The position numbers and the translations under genes are program-made. This document shows, piece by piece, positions 9,474 through 17,082 of a stretch of DNA of 64,000 nt. The DNA lies in assembly GCF_951230155.1 (NCBI RefSeq), contig NZ_CATNVD010000005.1, forward strand, positions 62,001 to 126,000, in the 5' to 3' direction. Source of the stretch: Parablautia sp. Marseille-Q6255 (lineage in GTDB: Bacteria; Bacillota; Clostridia; Lachnospirales; Lachnospiraceae). How positions within the stretch are numbered: the stretch's first letter is position 1; each line of letters opens with the position of its first letter. The notes beneath the pieces were generated by a model. The model worked only from the letters and a program-made list of their open reading frames with translations. It was not told the DNA's origin and did not search any database.

Positions 9474-11201
9474 ATGAATCTTCATATAACAAAATCAAAA
9501 AATGCAGAGTCCTTTTATATCTGCAAATCTTATACAAAAGCAAATGGCAGCACTACTTCAGCTATTGTCCGCAAGCTGGGAACCTTAGAACAACTTTTGC
9601 CTGAACATGGACCTACAAGAGATGATGTCATTGCATGGGCGAAAAATGAAGTGAAAATAGAAACTGAAAAATATAAAAAGGAAAAAGAAGCACAGACAGT
9701 ATTGATACCATTCCATGCGGATAGACACTTAGATTATGGCAAGCAGGCCTTCTTCCGTGGTGGCTATCTGTTTCTCCAATCCATTTATTATCAACTACAA
9801 ATGAATAAAATCTGTCGGAAATTGAAACATAAATATAAATTCAAGTATGATATCAATGCGATCCTTTCGGATCTGATTTATGCAAGAATCTTAGAACCTT
9901 GCAGCAAACGTTCTTCTTACAAAGTTGCATCTGAATTCTTAGAAAAACCATCCTACGAGCTTCATGATGTTTACCGGGCATTGGATGTACTTGGTACGGA
10001 ATGTGATCTTATTCAGTCTGAGGTTTATAAAAACTCCCACTTCCTTGGAAAAAGAAATGATAAGATCCTTTATTATGACTGCTCGAATTATTACTTTGAA
10101 ATTGAACAAGAAGATGAAAATAAAAAGTACGGCAAAAGTAAAGAACACAGGCCAAACCCAATCATCCAAATGGGATTGTTTATGGATGGAGATGGGATCC
10201 CCCTGGCTTTTTCTCTTTTTCCGGGAAATGCAAACGAGCAGACCTCTCTCAAACCGTTAGAAAAGAAAGTCCTTGGAGATTTTGGTTGTCAGAAATTTAT
10301 TTATTGTAGCGATGCCGGGCTCGGCTCTGAATCAATCCGAGAGTACAATCACATGGGAGAACGGGCTTATATCGTAACCCAGTCCATCAAAAAGCTGAAG
10401 AAAGAAGAAAAGGAATGGGCATTAAATTTACAGGGATTTAAAAAAGTATCAGACGGAACCCCTGTTGATATCACAAAACTACCCGAAGATGACAAAGGAC
10501 TTTATTATAAAGACGAGCCCTACACCACAAAGAAGCTGCATCAGCGCCTGATCATTACCTATTCTCCTAAATATGCCCTTTACCAAAAATCTATTCGAGA
10601 CAAACAGATCGAGCGGGCACAAAAGATGCTGGATTCAGGAAGCACAAAAAAGAACCGCAAAAATCCAAATGATCCAGCACGTTACATCGGAACGATCGCT
10701 GTAACAGAAGAAGGAGAAGCTGCTGATGTAAAGCATTATCTGGATGAAGCCAAGATTTCCGAAGAATCCCAGTATGATGGCTTTTACGCAGTATGCACAG
10801 ATCTTTTGGATGACGAAGTCAATGATATTTTAAAGGTAAGTGAAGGAAGATGGCAGATAGAAGAATGTTTCCGGATTATGAAAACAGATTTTTCTGCAAG
10901 ACCTGTCTATTTACAGGATGAAAACCGGATCAAAGCACATTTTCTAATCTGTTTTCTTGCATTGACCATATACCGTTTCCTTGAGAAAAAACTGAATGCT
11001 AAATATACATGTGAAGAATTATTAGATGCTCTAAAAGAAATGAATTTCGCCGGAATACAGGAACAGGGATTTATTCCTTTATACAAACGGGAAAGAATTA
11101 CGGATGCTCTTCATGATGTCTGCGGTTTCCGAACAGATTATCAGTTCATAACAAAAAGTAAGATGAGAAATATCCAGAAAAAAAGTAAAGGGAAAGAATA
11201 A
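9474..11201 (+). CDS. IS1634-family DDE transposase
   Basis: A complete 575-residue transposase. It has the N-terminal helical domain seen in this family (SKNAESFYICKSYTKANGST). The catalytic core has aspartates in LYYDCSNYYFE (about 198-208) and YCSDAGLGSESI (about 278), and a glutamate in EGRWQIEECFRIMKTDF (about residue 465) followed by the YREK-like region IYRFLEKKL. The ATG follows GGAGGGATGACAG. With intact ends and frame the element looks recently active. Insertion orientation is the same as the interrupted permease. Confidence 0.95.
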   Translation: MNLHITKSKNAESFYICKSYTKANGSTTSAIVRKLGTLEQLLPEHGPTRDDVIAWAKNEVKIETEKYKKEKEAQTVLIPFHADRHLDYGKQAFFRGGYLFLQSIYYQLQMNKICRKLKHKYKFKYDINAILSDLIYARILEPCSKRSSYKVASEFLEKPSYELHDVYRALDVLGTECDLIQSEVYKNSHFLGKRNDKILYYDCSNYYFEIEQEDENKKYGKSKEHRPNPIIQMGLFMDGDGIPLAFSLFPGNANEQTSLKPLEKKVLGDFGCQKFIYCSDAGLGSESIREYNHMGERAYIVTQSIKKLKKEEKEWALNLQGFKKVSDGTPVDITKLPEDDKGLYYKDEPYTTKKLHQRLIITYSPKYALYQKSIRDKQIERAQKMLDSGSTKKNRKNPNDPARYIGTIAVTEEGEAADVKHYLDEAKISEESQYDGFYAVCTDLLDDEVNDILKVSEGRWQIEECFRIMKTDFSARPVYLQDENRIKAHFLICFLALTIYRFLEKKLNAKYTCEELLDALKEMNFAGIQEQGFIPLYKRERITDALHDVCGFRTDYQFITKSKMRNIQKKSKGKE

Positions 11202-11224
11202 AATACTAAAGTCCGTAACAACGG

Positions 11225-11275
11225 AAAAAATCGCTATACCCCAGTAAACATGAGGGATACAGCGATTTTTTCTTT
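11225..11275 (+). terminator. Terminator after the transposase gene
   Basis: AAAAAATCGCT (11225-11235) and AGCGATTTTTT (11261-11271) form the base of a long hairpin with a CCCC/GGG upper stem, and T-rich sequence follows. The A/T base makes it usable in both directions. Confidence 0.65.
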
Positions 11276-11295
11276 TTCTAACTGTCAAAGATGGG

Positions 11296-11363
11296 ATTGT
11301 ATCACTTTTTACAGTAAGCACAATCAGTTATGATGATTTTGATAATGGAAATGCGTTTCTGTT
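11296..11363 (+). repeat. 68-bp target-site duplication, right copy
   Basis: Identical to 9270-9337. Removing the IS plus one copy restores the ABC-2 permease reading frame exactly. Confidence 0.93.
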
Positions 11364-11817
11364 TACATTACCTATTACACGTAATCATTATGTGAGTGAA
11401 AAATACTTTCTTGGTCTATTATTAGGGTGTATGGCTTGGGTTTTGGCAACTGTTTTAGGAATAATTACAACTGTATTGAAAGATACATTACCTATTACAG
11501 ACTTAGTACAGAGTTCATTGATGATTTTACCTATTATGATTGTCGTTCAAGCAATCATGCTTCCTTTTCAGCTAAAATTCGGTGGAGATAAAGGAAGAAT
11601 TGCTATGATTGGTGCATTTGGCGGTCTGGCAGTAATCACTCTCGTTATCGTGAAAGGAGCAGAAGCCATTTTCAATATTGATTTAGTTAGTCTGTTAGAT
11701 AATATGCCAACTGTAAGCATGGGAGTTCTTATCGCTATTGCAATTATTATCGCTTTGTTGATGTTATTGGTTTCAATGAAAATCAGTTTGTCAATTATGA
11801 ACAAAAAAGAATTTTAA
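11364..11817 (+). pseudogene. 3' part of ABC-2 permease, downstream of the IS
   Basis: Continues the reading frame of 9135-9337 with about 151 codons containing four hydrophobic spans (LGLLLGCMAWVLATVLGII; SSLMILPIMIVVQAIMLPF; IGAFGGLAVITLVIV; GVLIAIAIIIALLMLLVSM). A GTG at 11392 could start translation of a truncated product, but its ribosome binding site is poor and it would lack the first membrane spans. The reading frame has no further damage, which suggests that the IS insertion is recent. Confidence 0.88.
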
Positions 11818-11831
11818 AAAGGAGCAATCAT

Positions 11832-11945
11832 ATGGACTTTACAATATTGGCTGTTGTACTACTGCTGTGCGGTGGTATTCCTTTAAGGAATAAGATATAT
11901 AAGGAACGCAAAAAGAAAAAAGAGGATAAAAAGAAAGGTATATAA
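11832..11945 (+). CDS. Small single-span membrane protein, 37 residues
   Basis: AAAAAGGAG precedes ATG at 11832. The product starts MDFTILAVVLLLCGGIPL, one hydrophobic span, and ends in a strongly basic tail (KERKKKKEDKKKGI). It begins 14 bases after the permease stop and is likely part of the GntR-ABC operon. No family was recognised; small accessory subunits of this sort are common next to exporter genes. Confidence 0.6.
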   Translation: MDFTILAVVLLLCGGIPLRNKIYKERKKKKEDKKKGI

Positions 11946-11958
11946 AGTGGGTGATTTC

Positions 11959-12033
11959 ATGGATAGTATTTTATGTGTTCTTGCCTTGATTGTATTTGCA
12001 TATTGGTTTTTTATCAAACGTAACAAAAAATAA
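11959..12033 (+). CDS. Very small membrane peptide, 24 residues
   Basis: ATG at 11959 after AAAGTGGGTG. The product is MDSILCVLALIVFAYWFFIK plus RNKK, one hydrophobic span with a basic end, resembling the neighbour at 11832 in design. It could be a real micropeptide of the operon or chance; the ribosome binding site and spacing are acceptable. Function unknown. Confidence 0.4.
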   Translation: MDSILCVLALIVFAYWFFIKRNKK

Positions 12034-12056
12034 TTGCTGTTGTGAGGAGAATATAA

Positions 12057-12278
12057 ATGAAAAATACTAAATCATGTCCTAAATGTGGCTCAACCGATAT
12101 TGTTCGTATTCCAGATAACCCTAACCGCCATGCCAGCGGAAATAATATTTACACAAGCACTTATACGCTATTTGGGAAAATCCCTGTAATACGTTATGTT
12201 TGTTGTTCATGTGGATATGCAGAAAATTGGGTTGAAAACGAAGAAGAATTAGAAGAAATTAGAAAAACATTTAGATAA
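12057..12278 (+). CDS. Small zinc-ribbon protein
   Basis: A 73-residue protein with two Cys pairs, CPKCG (about residues 7-11) and CCSCG (about 48-52), forming a likely zinc ribbon, and an acidic helical tail (VENEEELEEIRKTF). GTGAGGAGAA precedes the ATG. Similar small proteins of unknown function occur in Firmicutes accessory DNA. It sits between the transporter genes and the DUF4177-like gene and is probably in the same transcript. No function is assigned. Confidence 0.7.
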   Translation: MKNTKSCPKCGSTDIVRIPDNPNRHASGNNIYTSTYTLFGKIPVIRYVCCSCGYAENWVENEEELEEIRKTFR

Positions 12279-12294
12279 TTGAAAGGCGGTATTG

Positions 12295-12486
12295 ATGATT
12301 ATGAAAGAATATAAGTATGTAGAAGTGAAATTTGAGGCAAAAGGTGTGCTATTCCATTCTGCTTCTGAACCAAAAGAAATAATCAATAAATATGCTAAAG
12401 AGGGATATTCCTATGTTGGTTTTATTCCTACTTTAATAGATGCACATGGCGGTTTTAGAAGAATTGATTTGATATTTGAAAAATAA
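12295..12486 (+). CDS. DUF4177-like small protein
   Basis: About 63 residues; the core begins MKEYKYVEVKFEAKG (ATG at 12301) and ends RRIDLIFEK, a pattern of alternating beta strands and one helix seen in DUF4177 proteins. The ATG at 12295 fits AAAGGCGGT a little better than 12301 by spacing, but either is possible. Function is unknown in the family. Cargo of the IME. Confidence 0.65.
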   Translation: MIMKEYKYVEVKFEAKGVLFHSASEPKEIINKYAKEGYSYVGFIPTLIDAHGGFRRIDLIFEK

Positions 12487-12509
12487 TCTTTAAAAGCGCA
12501 GGTGATACT

Positions 12510-12952
12510 ATGGGAAGATATTAGTAGCAGAATTTTGGGATAATGAAGAACATTATTTCCAGCAAACAGTTGAATGGCTATCGAAAAAGATATGTACCAC
12601 TCCTGCTTATATACAACAAGATAGGACAGATTTTATAATCAATCCTTTTACTCGTACTGTATCACACAAAACAGGCAATATCATACAGCTTACAGCAAAA
12701 GAGTTTGATATACTTTATTTTCTCATTTCTCATAAGGAGCAGGTTTTTACCAAAGAACAGATTTATGAAAATGTATGGGGATATGACTATCCGGCAGACC
12801 CTAATAATCTGACTTCATTCATACGAAAATTAAGAAAGAAGATTGAGCCGGAGCCGGACAGACCACGCTATATCGTCATTGTCAGAGGTGTTGGATATAA
12901 GTACACGGAAAATGAGGAAATGGTAGGCAAGACAGCAACACCGCCGGAGTGA
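12510..12952 (+). pseudogene. OmpR-type response regulator remnant, frameshifted and missing its receiver
   Basis: Reading in one frame from 12512 to the TGA at 12950 gives about 146 residues whose second half is a typical OmpR/PhoB winged helix (IIQLTAKEFDILYFLISHKE, QIYENVWGYDYPADPNNLTS, RGVGYKY). There is no ATG, GTG or TTG at the head of that frame. An ATG with an upstream GGTG at 12510 is one base out of frame; adding one G to the GGG run there would give MGKILVAE, the normal start of a response regulator. The phosphoacceptor receiver domain is almost absent, replaced by about 35 unrelated residues. Called a decayed regulator of the cargo transporter. Confidence 0.7.
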
Positions 12953-13052
12953 TCCAGACGTGGTGGCGGTCGTAAGACATCAAGCCATGCCAGTTTTGCT
13001 GGCAAACGGCTGGTTCACTCTGACGGTGGGGCGAGCGTCAGCGAGCCATAAA

Positions 13053-13076
13053 GCCCCCGTTATCTAACAGGGGGGT
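13053..13076 (+). other. Candidate oriT (Tn916/ICEBs1-like)
   Basis: CCCCC-GTTA-TC-TAAC-A-GGGGG (13054-13074) lies in the 325-base gap before the relaxase gene. The GC-rich arms flanking CTAACA resemble, from memory, the oriT of ICEBs1 and Tn916, where the relaxase nicks near CTAACA. Position upstream of mobT agrees with those elements. The rest of 12953-13277 has no gene; just before this site are several GGCG-rich short palindromic bits. Confidence 0.75.
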
Positions 13077-13227
13077 ACTATTACAAAAGACAAGAGAAAA
13101 AATAAATACAAAACTGCTGATATGCAACGATTTATAAGGTTATAAGAACTTATTTCACTTCACACCATATTCTTTTTACCCGACAGGTCTAAAACAGCAT
13201 ATCAATAGAAAATAAATATAAGATACA

Positions 13228-13260
13228 AGGTGTATGCTCCTATGAGTATATGCCTTTTTT
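13228..13260 (+). terminator. Attenuator-like terminator at the mobT leader
   Basis: AGGTGTATGCTC (13228-13239) pairs with GAGTATATGCCT (13244-13255), allowing G-U pairs, followed by a run of T to 13260. It ends 18 bases before the mobT start, so it may either end the cargo transcript or attenuate relaxase expression. Confidence 0.6.
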
Positions 13261-13277
13261 GATTGGAGGAATGAAGC

Positions 13278-14444
13278 ATGAATGATATAGAATTTATTGA
13301 AACATTAAAGCAAAAGAGAAATGCCTGTGATTATTCTCAATCACGACTGGCACAGGAATTGCAAATTAGCAGGCAGAACTTAAATGAAATTGAAAACGGA
13401 AAAACAAAAGCCAGTAAAGAAATGAAACATATACTTTTACATTATCTTGATTATTGTAATTGTACACAGCCTTTCACTTTAACGATTGACTATCTGCGTG
13501 TTCGTTTTCCTACCACAGACGCATTGGAAATTATAAAAAATGTACTGGCAATGAAAAGCGAATATTTTATACATGAAGATTACGGAATGTTTGGTTATGA
13601 AGAACAGTATATCTATGGGGCTATTAGTGTAAATGCTTCTAAAGATAGTTCTATGGGTGTTTTATTGGAATTAAGAGGTATGGGGTGTCGAAACTTGGAA
13701 TATGTTTTACAGGCAAGAGGGATAGACTGGTATTACTTTTTAAGCAGTTGTATAGATTATCAAGGTGTTTTTAAACGCATAGATTTGGCGGTCAATGATA
13801 TGGGCGGATTGCTGGATATAGAAATTCTAAGGGAACGTTATTATGCCAACAAGGTATGGAAACGTTCAAGAACCCATGAAGCAGTAGACAGCGGAAAATT
13901 ATCGGGTACACATGGAGATACTGCAAAAACTTTTTATATCGGTTCAAAGAATAGTTCTATTTACTTTTGCTTGTATGAAAAAGAAAAGGAACAAAAAAGC
14001 AAAGGCATAAAAACAGACATTAAGAACCGATTTGAAATTCGTTTAAAAAGTGGAAAAGCAGAACAAACGATAGAACAACTTGTTTTTTCAAGAAATCCCG
14101 AACAGACCATAGCAAGCCTTATCCTCACACAGATAGATTTTCCCGTTTATATTTTATGGGATATATTTTTAGATAATGTAACGACTTCACTTCCGTTTAT
14201 TATGACGCCTGTTGCTGTCAATATGGATAAAACAAAACGTTGGTTAGAAAGACAGGTCATGCCCTCTTTATTGATGATAAAAGAGATTGAAAAGCAAACA
14301 GGAGCAAATTATCTGGAAGAAATCGACAGACATACAAGACTAACAGAAAGGCAGGAATTAAAAATTAAACAAATGACAACAGACATAGCAGATATGATTG
14401 AGAAAGATACCGCTGTTCCACAAGGGAATGACGGTATTTTTTAA
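13278..14444 (+). CDS. mobT: MobT-type relaxase / Rep_trans replication initiation protein
   Basis: A 388-residue protein with an N-terminal XRE helix-turn-helix (about 6-60: SRLAQELQISRQNLNEIENG) followed by a replication-initiation-factor (Rep_trans) domain with LTIDYLRVRFP (about 75), GMGCRNLEYVLQARGIDWYY (about 134-153), and KRIDLAVNDMGGLLDI. This architecture matches Tn916 Orf20 and ICEBs1 NicK, relaxases that nick oriT by an active-site tyrosine and support rolling-circle transfer. TTGGAGGAATGAAGC gives a good ribosome binding site. It makes the element mobilizable by a conjugative element with a compatible coupling protein. Start and family are well supported; nicking is inferred. Confidence 0.88.
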   Translation: MNDIEFIETLKQKRNACDYSQSRLAQELQISRQNLNEIENGKTKASKEMKHILLHYLDYCNCTQPFTLTIDYLRVRFPTTDALEIIKNVLAMKSEYFIHEDYGMFGYEEQYIYGAISVNASKDSSMGVLLELRGMGCRNLEYVLQARGIDWYYFLSSCIDYQGVFKRIDLAVNDMGGLLDIEILRERYYANKVWKRSRTHEAVDSGKLSGTHGDTAKTFYIGSKNSSIYFCLYEKEKEQKSKGIKTDIKNRFEIRLKSGKAEQTIEQLVFSRNPEQTIASLILTQIDFPVYILWDIFLDNVTTSLPFIMTPVAVNMDKTKRWLERQVMPSLLMIKEIEKQTGANYLEEIDRHTRLTERQELKIKQMTTDIADMIEKDTAVPQGNDGIF

Positions 14445-14469
14445 TTTCTTCAAAAAATCTGCAACAAAA

Positions 14470-14765
14470 CGGCTACTTGCGTACAGATATGGTGCGAGGA
14501 AAGGAAATCTAACTTTTTTTTGAAAACAGGTCATTAAATCGGTGGTTGCTGTCCCTATATGATGTGAAAGAAGAAACGATTTTCAATTTCAACTTAACAA
14601 TCCGTAGTTTCCATTCCCTATATGGAGCAAAGAAAATCTTTTATTCCACAGTTGGCAGTTACGGTGTTGCATGGGTAGTTAGGGGGTGAAAAGAAATCTT
14701 TTCATCATCAATTTAGCAGAATGACACTTTCTTTCCCTATATGGTACAGGAAAAGAAAAAAGTTT
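14470..14765 (+). repeat. Degenerate ~60-bp tandem repeats after mobT
   Basis: Four to five imperfect units, each with a core like TCCCTATATGG, then a GNAAAGAAAATCTTTT-like purine/pyrimidine stretch. Cores begin near 14485 (variant), 14552, 14615, 14674 (strongly degenerate) and 14734, a spacing of about 60-65 bases. There is no gene here. The place just downstream of the relaxase is where single-strand origins are found in ICEBs1 and Tn916 (established knowledge); assigning that role here is inference. Confidence 0.6.
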
Positions 14766-15074
14766 TGAATATTGGTTACGCTTCTGCTCTTTTCCAACGC
14801 GGTATACAGGAAAGACGATTTTCTTCTTTCATGTTCTTTGACAACTGAATAAAGCAATTCAATACGTTTGACAGACAGCGAGCCGTTGAAACAGATACGC
14901 CATGACCTTTTCCCTGCAAAAACGAGCGACAACCTATTTGTGTTCCTGTAAAAGATTTGTCCTCTTTTATCGCCATGACCTGTCCTGTCTGATAATGATA
15001 CTCCCGTACAGCCACAGCTTGAGCGTTCAGAGCGTCGCACGCAATGGGTACGGCTACATAAGAACTATGCAGAG
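14766..15074 (+). other. Non-coding or decayed sequence before the tnpW-like gene
   Basis: No convincing gene on either strand. Reverse reading frames of 79 and 110 codons overlap each other without a ribosome binding site or recognised family. From about 15003 a plus-strand frame (QPQLERSERRTQWVRLHKNY) reads into the next gene without a start codon, which suggests the scar of a deletion or a lost gene. Confidence 0.4.
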
Positions 15075-15320
15075 GTGGAACTCCTGTGGGCTATGACAAA
15101 TGCCGTTGAATTGCTTAGAAAAGATTTTTACAGAAAGGGGGTATGTGTTATTGCTGATATTGTAAAAACAAGGCAAGAAAAGACAAATAATAAGCGTGGC
15201 ATTGGCAACAGAGGAAAAACAAAGATTGTTGTAAAAGAGCATTTTTCTGAAAAGGGAAAGACAATGGAAGAACTTCTGACTGATGTTATGCTGGAAAAAG
15301 CAAAGCAGACAATCGCATAA
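15075..15320 (+). CDS. TnpW-like small transposon protein, N-terminus uncertain
   Basis: Up to 81 residues. The second half (RGKTKIVVKEHFSEKGKTM, then EELLTDVMLEKAKQTIA) resembles the short TnpW-type proteins found beside TnpX/TndX recombinases in clostridial elements. The N-terminal part (LWAMTNAVELLRKDFYRKG) looks fused from another gene and the ATG lacks a good ribosome binding site, whereas AAGGGGG at 15135-15141 sits before a region with no in-frame ATG, GTG or TTG. Either translation begins at a rare codon, or the gene is a fusion relic. Function of TnpW is not established. Confidence 0.45.
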   Translation: MELLWAMTNAVELLRKDFYRKGVCVIADIVKTRQEKTNNKRGIGNRGKTKIVVKEHFSEKGKTMEELLTDVMLEKAKQTIA

Positions 15321-15431
15321 ATTCGGTGCAGTTGTAAGAAATAGATTGAATGGCAAAAAGTACCCGTGTTATACTTTACTTGCAAGCAGGTATTGTAAAC
15401 ATGGGTTAGTTATAGAGGAGGATAACTGACA

Positions 15432-17045
15432 ATGAAACAACAGATTTACAATACTGCACTTTATCTTAGGTTAAGCCGAGATGATGAATTACAGGGCGAA
15501 AGTTCCAGCATTACCACACAAAGAAGTATGTTGCGTCTATATGCAAAAGAACATCATTTGAATGTGATTGATGAGTATATTGATGACGGCTGGTCGGGAA
15601 CAAATTTTGAAAGACCGAGTTTTCAAAGAATGATTGAAGATATAGAGGCAGGAAAAATCAACTGTGTTGTAACGAAAGACCTTTCCCGACTTGGCAGAAA
15701 TTATATTATGACAGGACAATATACAGAATTGTATTTTCCCAGCCATAATGTCCGTTACATAGCGATTGACGACGGTGTAGACAGCGAAAAGGGCGAAAGT
15801 GAGATTGCACCATTTAAGAACATTATCAATGAATGGGTGGCAAGAGATACGAGCCGTAAAGTGAAATCAGCCTTTAAGACAAAATTTGCAGAGGGTGCGT
15901 ATTATGGGGCTTATGCTCCGTTAGGATATAAGAAACACCCCGACATCAAAGGAAAACTGCTGGTTGATGAGGAAACAAAATGGATTGTTGAAAAAATCTT
16001 CTCCCTAGCCTATCAAGGTTACGGTAGTGCAAAAATCACAAAAATACTGCGAGAAGAAAAAGTCCCGACAGCGTCTTGGTTGAATTTTACAAGGTATGGT
16101 ACTTTTGCACATATCTTTGAGGGAAAGCCCGAAAGCAAGCGTTATGAGTGGACGATTGCTCATGTCAAGGCAATTTTAAAAAGTGAAGTCTATATCGGAA
16201 ACAGCGTTCATAATCGACAATCAACAGTTTCATTCAAGAGCAAGAAAAAAGTGCGTAAGCCCGAAAGTGAATGGTTTCGAGTAGAAAATACCCACGAACC
16301 GATTATTGACAAAGAAGTGTTCTATCGTGTGCAGGAACAGATAAAATCAAGGCGTAGACAGACAAAGGAAAAAGCAACGCCGATATTTGCAGGGCTTGTC
16401 AAGTGTGCGGATTGTGGCTGGTCTATGCGGTTTGCGACAAATAAGGCAAATAAAACGCCATACAGTTATTATGCTTGCAGTTACTACGGACAGTTTGGCA
16501 AAGGTACTTGTTCTATGCACTATATCCGTTATGATGTGTTGTATCAAGCCGTATTGGAACGATTGCAGTATTGGGCTAAGGCAGTACAGCAGGACGAAGA
16601 AAAGGTGTTGAATAAGATACAAAAGGCTGGGAATGCAGAGCGAATACGGGAAAAGAAGAAAAAGGCAAGTGCCTTGAAGAAAGCCGAGAACCGACAAAAT
16701 GAGATTGACCGCTTGTTTACGAAAATGTATGAAGATAGAGCCTGTGAGAAGATAACGGAACGAAACTTCATCATGCTGTCGGGGAAATATCAAAAAGAAC
16801 AGATAGAACTGGAACAGCAGATAACCAACCTAAGAGAAGAATTAAGTAAAATGGAACAGGATATGATAGGTGCTGAAAAGTGGATTGAGTTAATTAAGGA
16901 GTATTCCGTACCAAAGGAACTGACAGCACCGTTGTTAAATGCAATGATAGAAAAAATCCTTATTCACGAAGCAACAACGAATGAGGATAACGAAAGAATA
17001 CAGGAAATAGAGATATACTATCGATTTATTGGAAAAGTAGACTGA
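15432..17045 (+). CDS. Large serine recombinase (TndX/TnpX-like integrase)
   Basis: A 537-residue site-specific recombinase. The N-terminal resolvase catalytic domain (about 6-150) begins ALYLRLSRDDE with the active-site serine, and includes ITTQRSML, VTKDLSRLGRNY and GESEIAPF. A recombinase domain (about 170-270) follows, then a zinc ribbon with CADCGWSMRF and Cys residues around CSYYGQFGKGTC (about 325-365), and a C-terminal coiled coil. TndX and TnpX excise and insert at a GA core, and the element ends here carry GA. AGAGGAGGATAAC is the ribosome binding site. It ends 37 bases from the right end, as usual for these elements. This is the integrase of the IME. Confidence 0.93.
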   Translation: MKQQIYNTALYLRLSRDDELQGESSSITTQRSMLRLYAKEHHLNVIDEYIDDGWSGTNFERPSFQRMIEDIEAGKINCVVTKDLSRLGRNYIMTGQYTELYFPSHNVRYIAIDDGVDSEKGESEIAPFKNIINEWVARDTSRKVKSAFKTKFAEGAYYGAYAPLGYKKHPDIKGKLLVDEETKWIVEKIFSLAYQGYGSAKITKILREEKVPTASWLNFTRYGTFAHIFEGKPESKRYEWTIAHVKAILKSEVYIGNSVHNRQSTVSFKSKKKVRKPESEWFRVENTHEPIIDKEVFYRVQEQIKSRRRQTKEKATPIFAGLVKCADCGWSMRFATNKANKTPYSYYACSYYGQFGKGTCSMHYIRYDVLYQAVLERLQYWAKAVQQDEEKVLNKIQKAGNAERIREKKKKASALKKAENRQNEIDRLFTKMYEDRACEKITERNFIMLSGKYQKEQIELEQQITNLREELSKMEQDMIGAEKWIELIKEYSVPKELTAPLLNAMIEKILIHEATTNEDNERIQEIEIYYRFIGKVD

Positions 17046-17082
17046 TAATGAGGGGGCATATCTTTAACTAAGGGAAACTGGA

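Larger units (their letters stand above)
9338..11295 (+). mobile_element. IS1634-family insertion sequence (IS4 superfamily), 1958 bp
   Basis: Bounded exactly by the 68-bp direct repeats. The termini are imperfect inverted repeats sharing TTTGACAGTT (9344-9353) and AACTGTCAAA (11280-11289), each six bases from the end. It carries a single transposase gene on the plus strand and a T-run hairpin just inside each end. IS1634 and relatives are known for unusually long, variable target duplications, which matches the 68 bp seen here. Confidence 0.92.
7696..17082 (+). mobile_element. Integrative and mobilizable element (serine recombinase + MobT)
   Basis: A 9387-bp AT-rich insertion inside a regulator gene. 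It is bounded by GA dinucleotides (7694-7695 and 17081-17082), the crossover expected for TndX/TnpX-type large serine recombinases. The termini are short inverted repeats: GTTTCCCC from 7696, and GGGAAAC at 17072-17078. Contents in order: GntR regulator, ABC ATPase, ABC-2 permease broken by an IS, small proteins, response-regulator relic, candidate oriT, MobT-type relaxase, tandem repeats, small TnpW-like gene, large serine recombinase. No mating-pair-formation genes are present, so it would be mobilised by a co-resident conjugative element rather than self-transfer. No antibiotic-resistance gene was recognised. Without the 1958-bp IS and its 68-bp duplication the element would be about 7.36 kb. 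Confidence 0.88.

Noticed and set aside
11392-11817. Independent small membrane gene starting at GTG 11392
   Set aside because: Better explained as the 3' half of the permease split by the IS; poor start context.
14470-14765. CRISPR array
   Set aside because: Units are degenerate with about 60-base period and no constant repeat/unique spacer structure; no cas genes.
14708-15040. Two overlapping reverse frames (79 and 110 codons) in the IME
   Set aside because: Mutually overlapping, no ribosome binding site, no family; kept only as non-coding or decayed sequence.
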